Positions 41,825 to 43,386 of a DNA stretch of 43,386 bases are shown here, piece after piece. The notes under the pieces were generated by a model. The model did not search any database, was not told the DNA's origin, and was given only the letters and a program-made list of their open reading frames with translations. The first letter of the stretch is position 1. Every line of letters starts with the position of its first letter. The stretch is from Oscillospiraceae bacterium (GTDB taxonomy: Bacteria; Bacillota; Clostridia; Oscillospirales; Oscillospiraceae), in NCBI GenBank assembly GCA_017624915.1, contig JAGAMC010000003.1:1-43386 (forward strand), given 5' to 3'. Made by a program: the position numbers and the translations under genes.

Positions 41825-41864
41825 TTGTTTTTTTCATTATACTATGTTATAATTTTATAATCAA
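41825..41864. promoter_or_regulatory. Interleaved divergent promoters
   Basis: Plus strand: TTGTTT (41825-41830), 17 bp, TATAAT (41848-41853), for the gene at 41889. Minus strand: TTGATT (41864-41859), 17 bp, TATAAT (41841-41836), for the flavodoxin gene. The two overlap face to face. Confidence 0.7.
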
Positions 41865-41888
41865 CAAAAAGTGAGGAGGGATGGATGA

Positions 41889-43043
41889 ATGAAACGCAGG
41901 ATGCTTGCGCTGGTATGCGCTGTGGTCATGCTCATTTGCTCTGTTCCCGTCCGGGCCATTACAGAGGCCGATATATATTTCACCTCTGTGAACGACCATC
42001 TCCTCCCCCTCACCGCCGACACCATGCCCACGTGGGTAGGCAATAAGATCTACGTTCCGGCCACCGTATTTGACAGCAACAGCACAAATACAAAGCTGGG
42101 CATTTACTGCAGGCAGAGCAGCACCAGCAACACCGTCACCCTTTATACTCTGAACCAGACGCTGGTATTCGACTTAATAAAGGGAAACGCCTACGACCAG
42201 AACACAAAAGAGCCGTTCTCTTACCGGGCGGTAAACCGCAACGGAAGGATCTATCTGCCCGTTGACGGGGTGTGTGACTTTTTCGGCCTGTCAGACACCT
42301 ATACCTATACAAGGTACGGTTATCTGGTCCGCATCAGGAACGAAAACTCCTATCTGGATGACGAGCGGTTTGTAGACGCCGCCGGCATTGAGCTGAAAAA
42401 TCGCTCAAAGGCATTCCTCCAAAGCCAGAACACAGTGGTCCCGGACCCTCCCGACGTCCCGGACCCGCCCCCCGTGACAGACGACCCCATTATTCCTCAG
42501 CCTCCCGAGCAGGACCGCCCCAAGGCGCAGCTGTATCTGGCCTTCCGCTGCACCACGGGAGACGGATTGGATGAGATCCTCAACAGTCTGGACCGCCACG
42601 GTGTCCATGCCCTGTTCCTGTTCAGCAGCGAACTGTTGGTCCTCCGGGATGATCTGGTTCGTCGGGTGGTTGGCTCCGGCCATTCCATCGGACTGCTGTC
42701 CGAGGAGGAAAACGCCGCGCGGGAGCTGACCCGCGGCAACCGTCTGCTTTCCCGCATCGCCCACACGGCGGCCACCACGGCTCTTGTCCCCGCCGCTCAG
42801 CGCGCCGGGTTGGAGGCCGAGGGGTGGGTCTGCTGGAACGAGACCTTCAGCGCACTGCCCCGCAGCGGCGAGCGCGCGGCAGCCTATGCTCAGCGCATCA
42901 TCAATTCCATCGGCAGCCGCCAGCGCGCGGTCTACCTGACCATGGACGACACCCGCAGCATGGCCAACGTGATCAACACTGCCCTTTCGCAGTTTGAGCA
43001 GGAAAAATTCACCATTGTTACTCCTTTGGAAACAAGACTTTAA
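41889..43043 (+). CDS. Exported protein with stalk domain and degenerate polysaccharide-deacetylase domain
   Basis: A 384-aa protein. A signal peptide (1-23, ending VRA) is followed by a copper-amine-oxidase-N-like stalk domain (about 28-155), a Pro/Asp-rich linker (about 183-210), and a deacetylase-like barrel (about 212-384). The catalytic TFDDG motif is replaced by LAFRCTTGD, and the usual HxxxH metal motif reads GHSIGLLSEE with only one His. It is probably not an active deacetylase. GAGGAGGG precedes the ATG. A terminator separates it from eno. Confidence 0.72.
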   Translation: MKRRMLALVCAVVMLICSVPVRAITEADIYFTSVNDHLLPLTADTMPTWVGNKIYVPATVFDSNSTNTKLGIYCRQSSTSNTVTLYTLNQTLVFDLIKGNAYDQNTKEPFSYRAVNRNGRIYLPVDGVCDFFGLSDTYTYTRYGYLVRIRNENSYLDDERFVDAAGIELKNRSKAFLQSQNTVVPDPPDVPDPPPVTDDPIIPQPPEQDRPKAQLYLAFRCTTGDGLDEILNSLDRHGVHALFLFSSELLVLRDDLVRRVVGSGHSIGLLSEEENAARELTRGNRLLSRIAHTAATTALVPAAQRAGLEAEGWVCWNETFSALPRSGERAAAYAQRIINSIGSRQRAVYLTMDDTRSMANVINTALSQFEQEKFTIVTPLETRL

Positions 43044-43050
43044 TTGAGAC

Positions 43051-43090
43051 AAAACAGCCCGTCTGTGCATTTGCACAGACGGGCTGTTTT
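43051..43090. terminator. Bidirectional terminator
   Basis: AAAACAGCCCGTCTGTGCA (19 bp) and its complement with a TT spacer, between the exported-protein gene and convergent eno. Confidence 0.93.
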
Positions 43091-43114
43091 ACATTTCAGA
43101 TATCACACTTAAGC

Positions 43115-43386
<272 letters not shown>

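Overview
The window looks like chromosome from a GC-rich, spore-forming gut-type Clostridia, probably Oscillospiraceae (Flavonifractor / Pseudoflavonifractor / Intestinimonas neighbourhood). The basis is spoIIID behind a sigma-E-like promoter, strong AGGAGG ribosome sites, a threonine T-box leader, DUF975/DUF4234/YcxB membrane proteins, and a GC-rich hairpin repeat of a kind common in that family. The species is inference.

Layout. 1-400: 3' part of tmRNA, with a 60-bp exact duplication of its end and terminator. 445-4722: phosphate block, a PhoP/PhoR two-component pair followed by a Na/phosphate cotransporter with a textbook four-repeat Pho box. 4900-6850: small accessory genes (YcxB-like, zinc-ribbon miniprotein, ribbon-helix-helix protein, membrane protein) and an IS3-end-like hairpin. 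6960-18860: a catabolic-looking cluster with D-2-hydroxyacid dehydrogenase, LysR, gluQ, then a minus-strand operon thiolase > pseudothiolase > LarA-like racemase > 3-hydroxyacyl-CoA dehydrogenase, a second LysR, a type III CoA-transferase, and a frameshifted ilvD. 19000-24160: DUF4234/DUF2752 pair, DUF975, beta-CASP MBL protein, Cof-type HAD, CorC-like CBS protein. 24300-31640: CLC antiporter (fluoride type likely), two half-size chromate transporters coupled to nadE, an SH3b/Ig-like surface protein, cupin and mtaB. 31700-38430: DUF4838 protein, ychF, HIRAN-like protein, spoIIID, thyA-folA, ECF sigma/anti-sigma pair. 38550-43386: thrS with T-box, Nudix, flavodoxin, a degenerate deacetylase-like exported protein, and the 3' end of eno.

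The most interesting part is 6963-18855. A complete thiolase is translationally coupled to a thiolase homologue that has lost the nucleophilic Cys, the Asn of NEAF, the GHP His and the second Cys. The next gene is a LarA homologue that keeps the His/Lys/His nickel-pincer pattern. A 14-bp motif, CATAAGTTTAAACT, occurs in both intergenic regions beside the second LysR gene and between the CoA-transferase and ilvD. It is a candidate shared operator tying these units into one regulon. The chemistry is unknown: a 2-hydroxyacid / CoA-thioester pathway is the reasonable inference.
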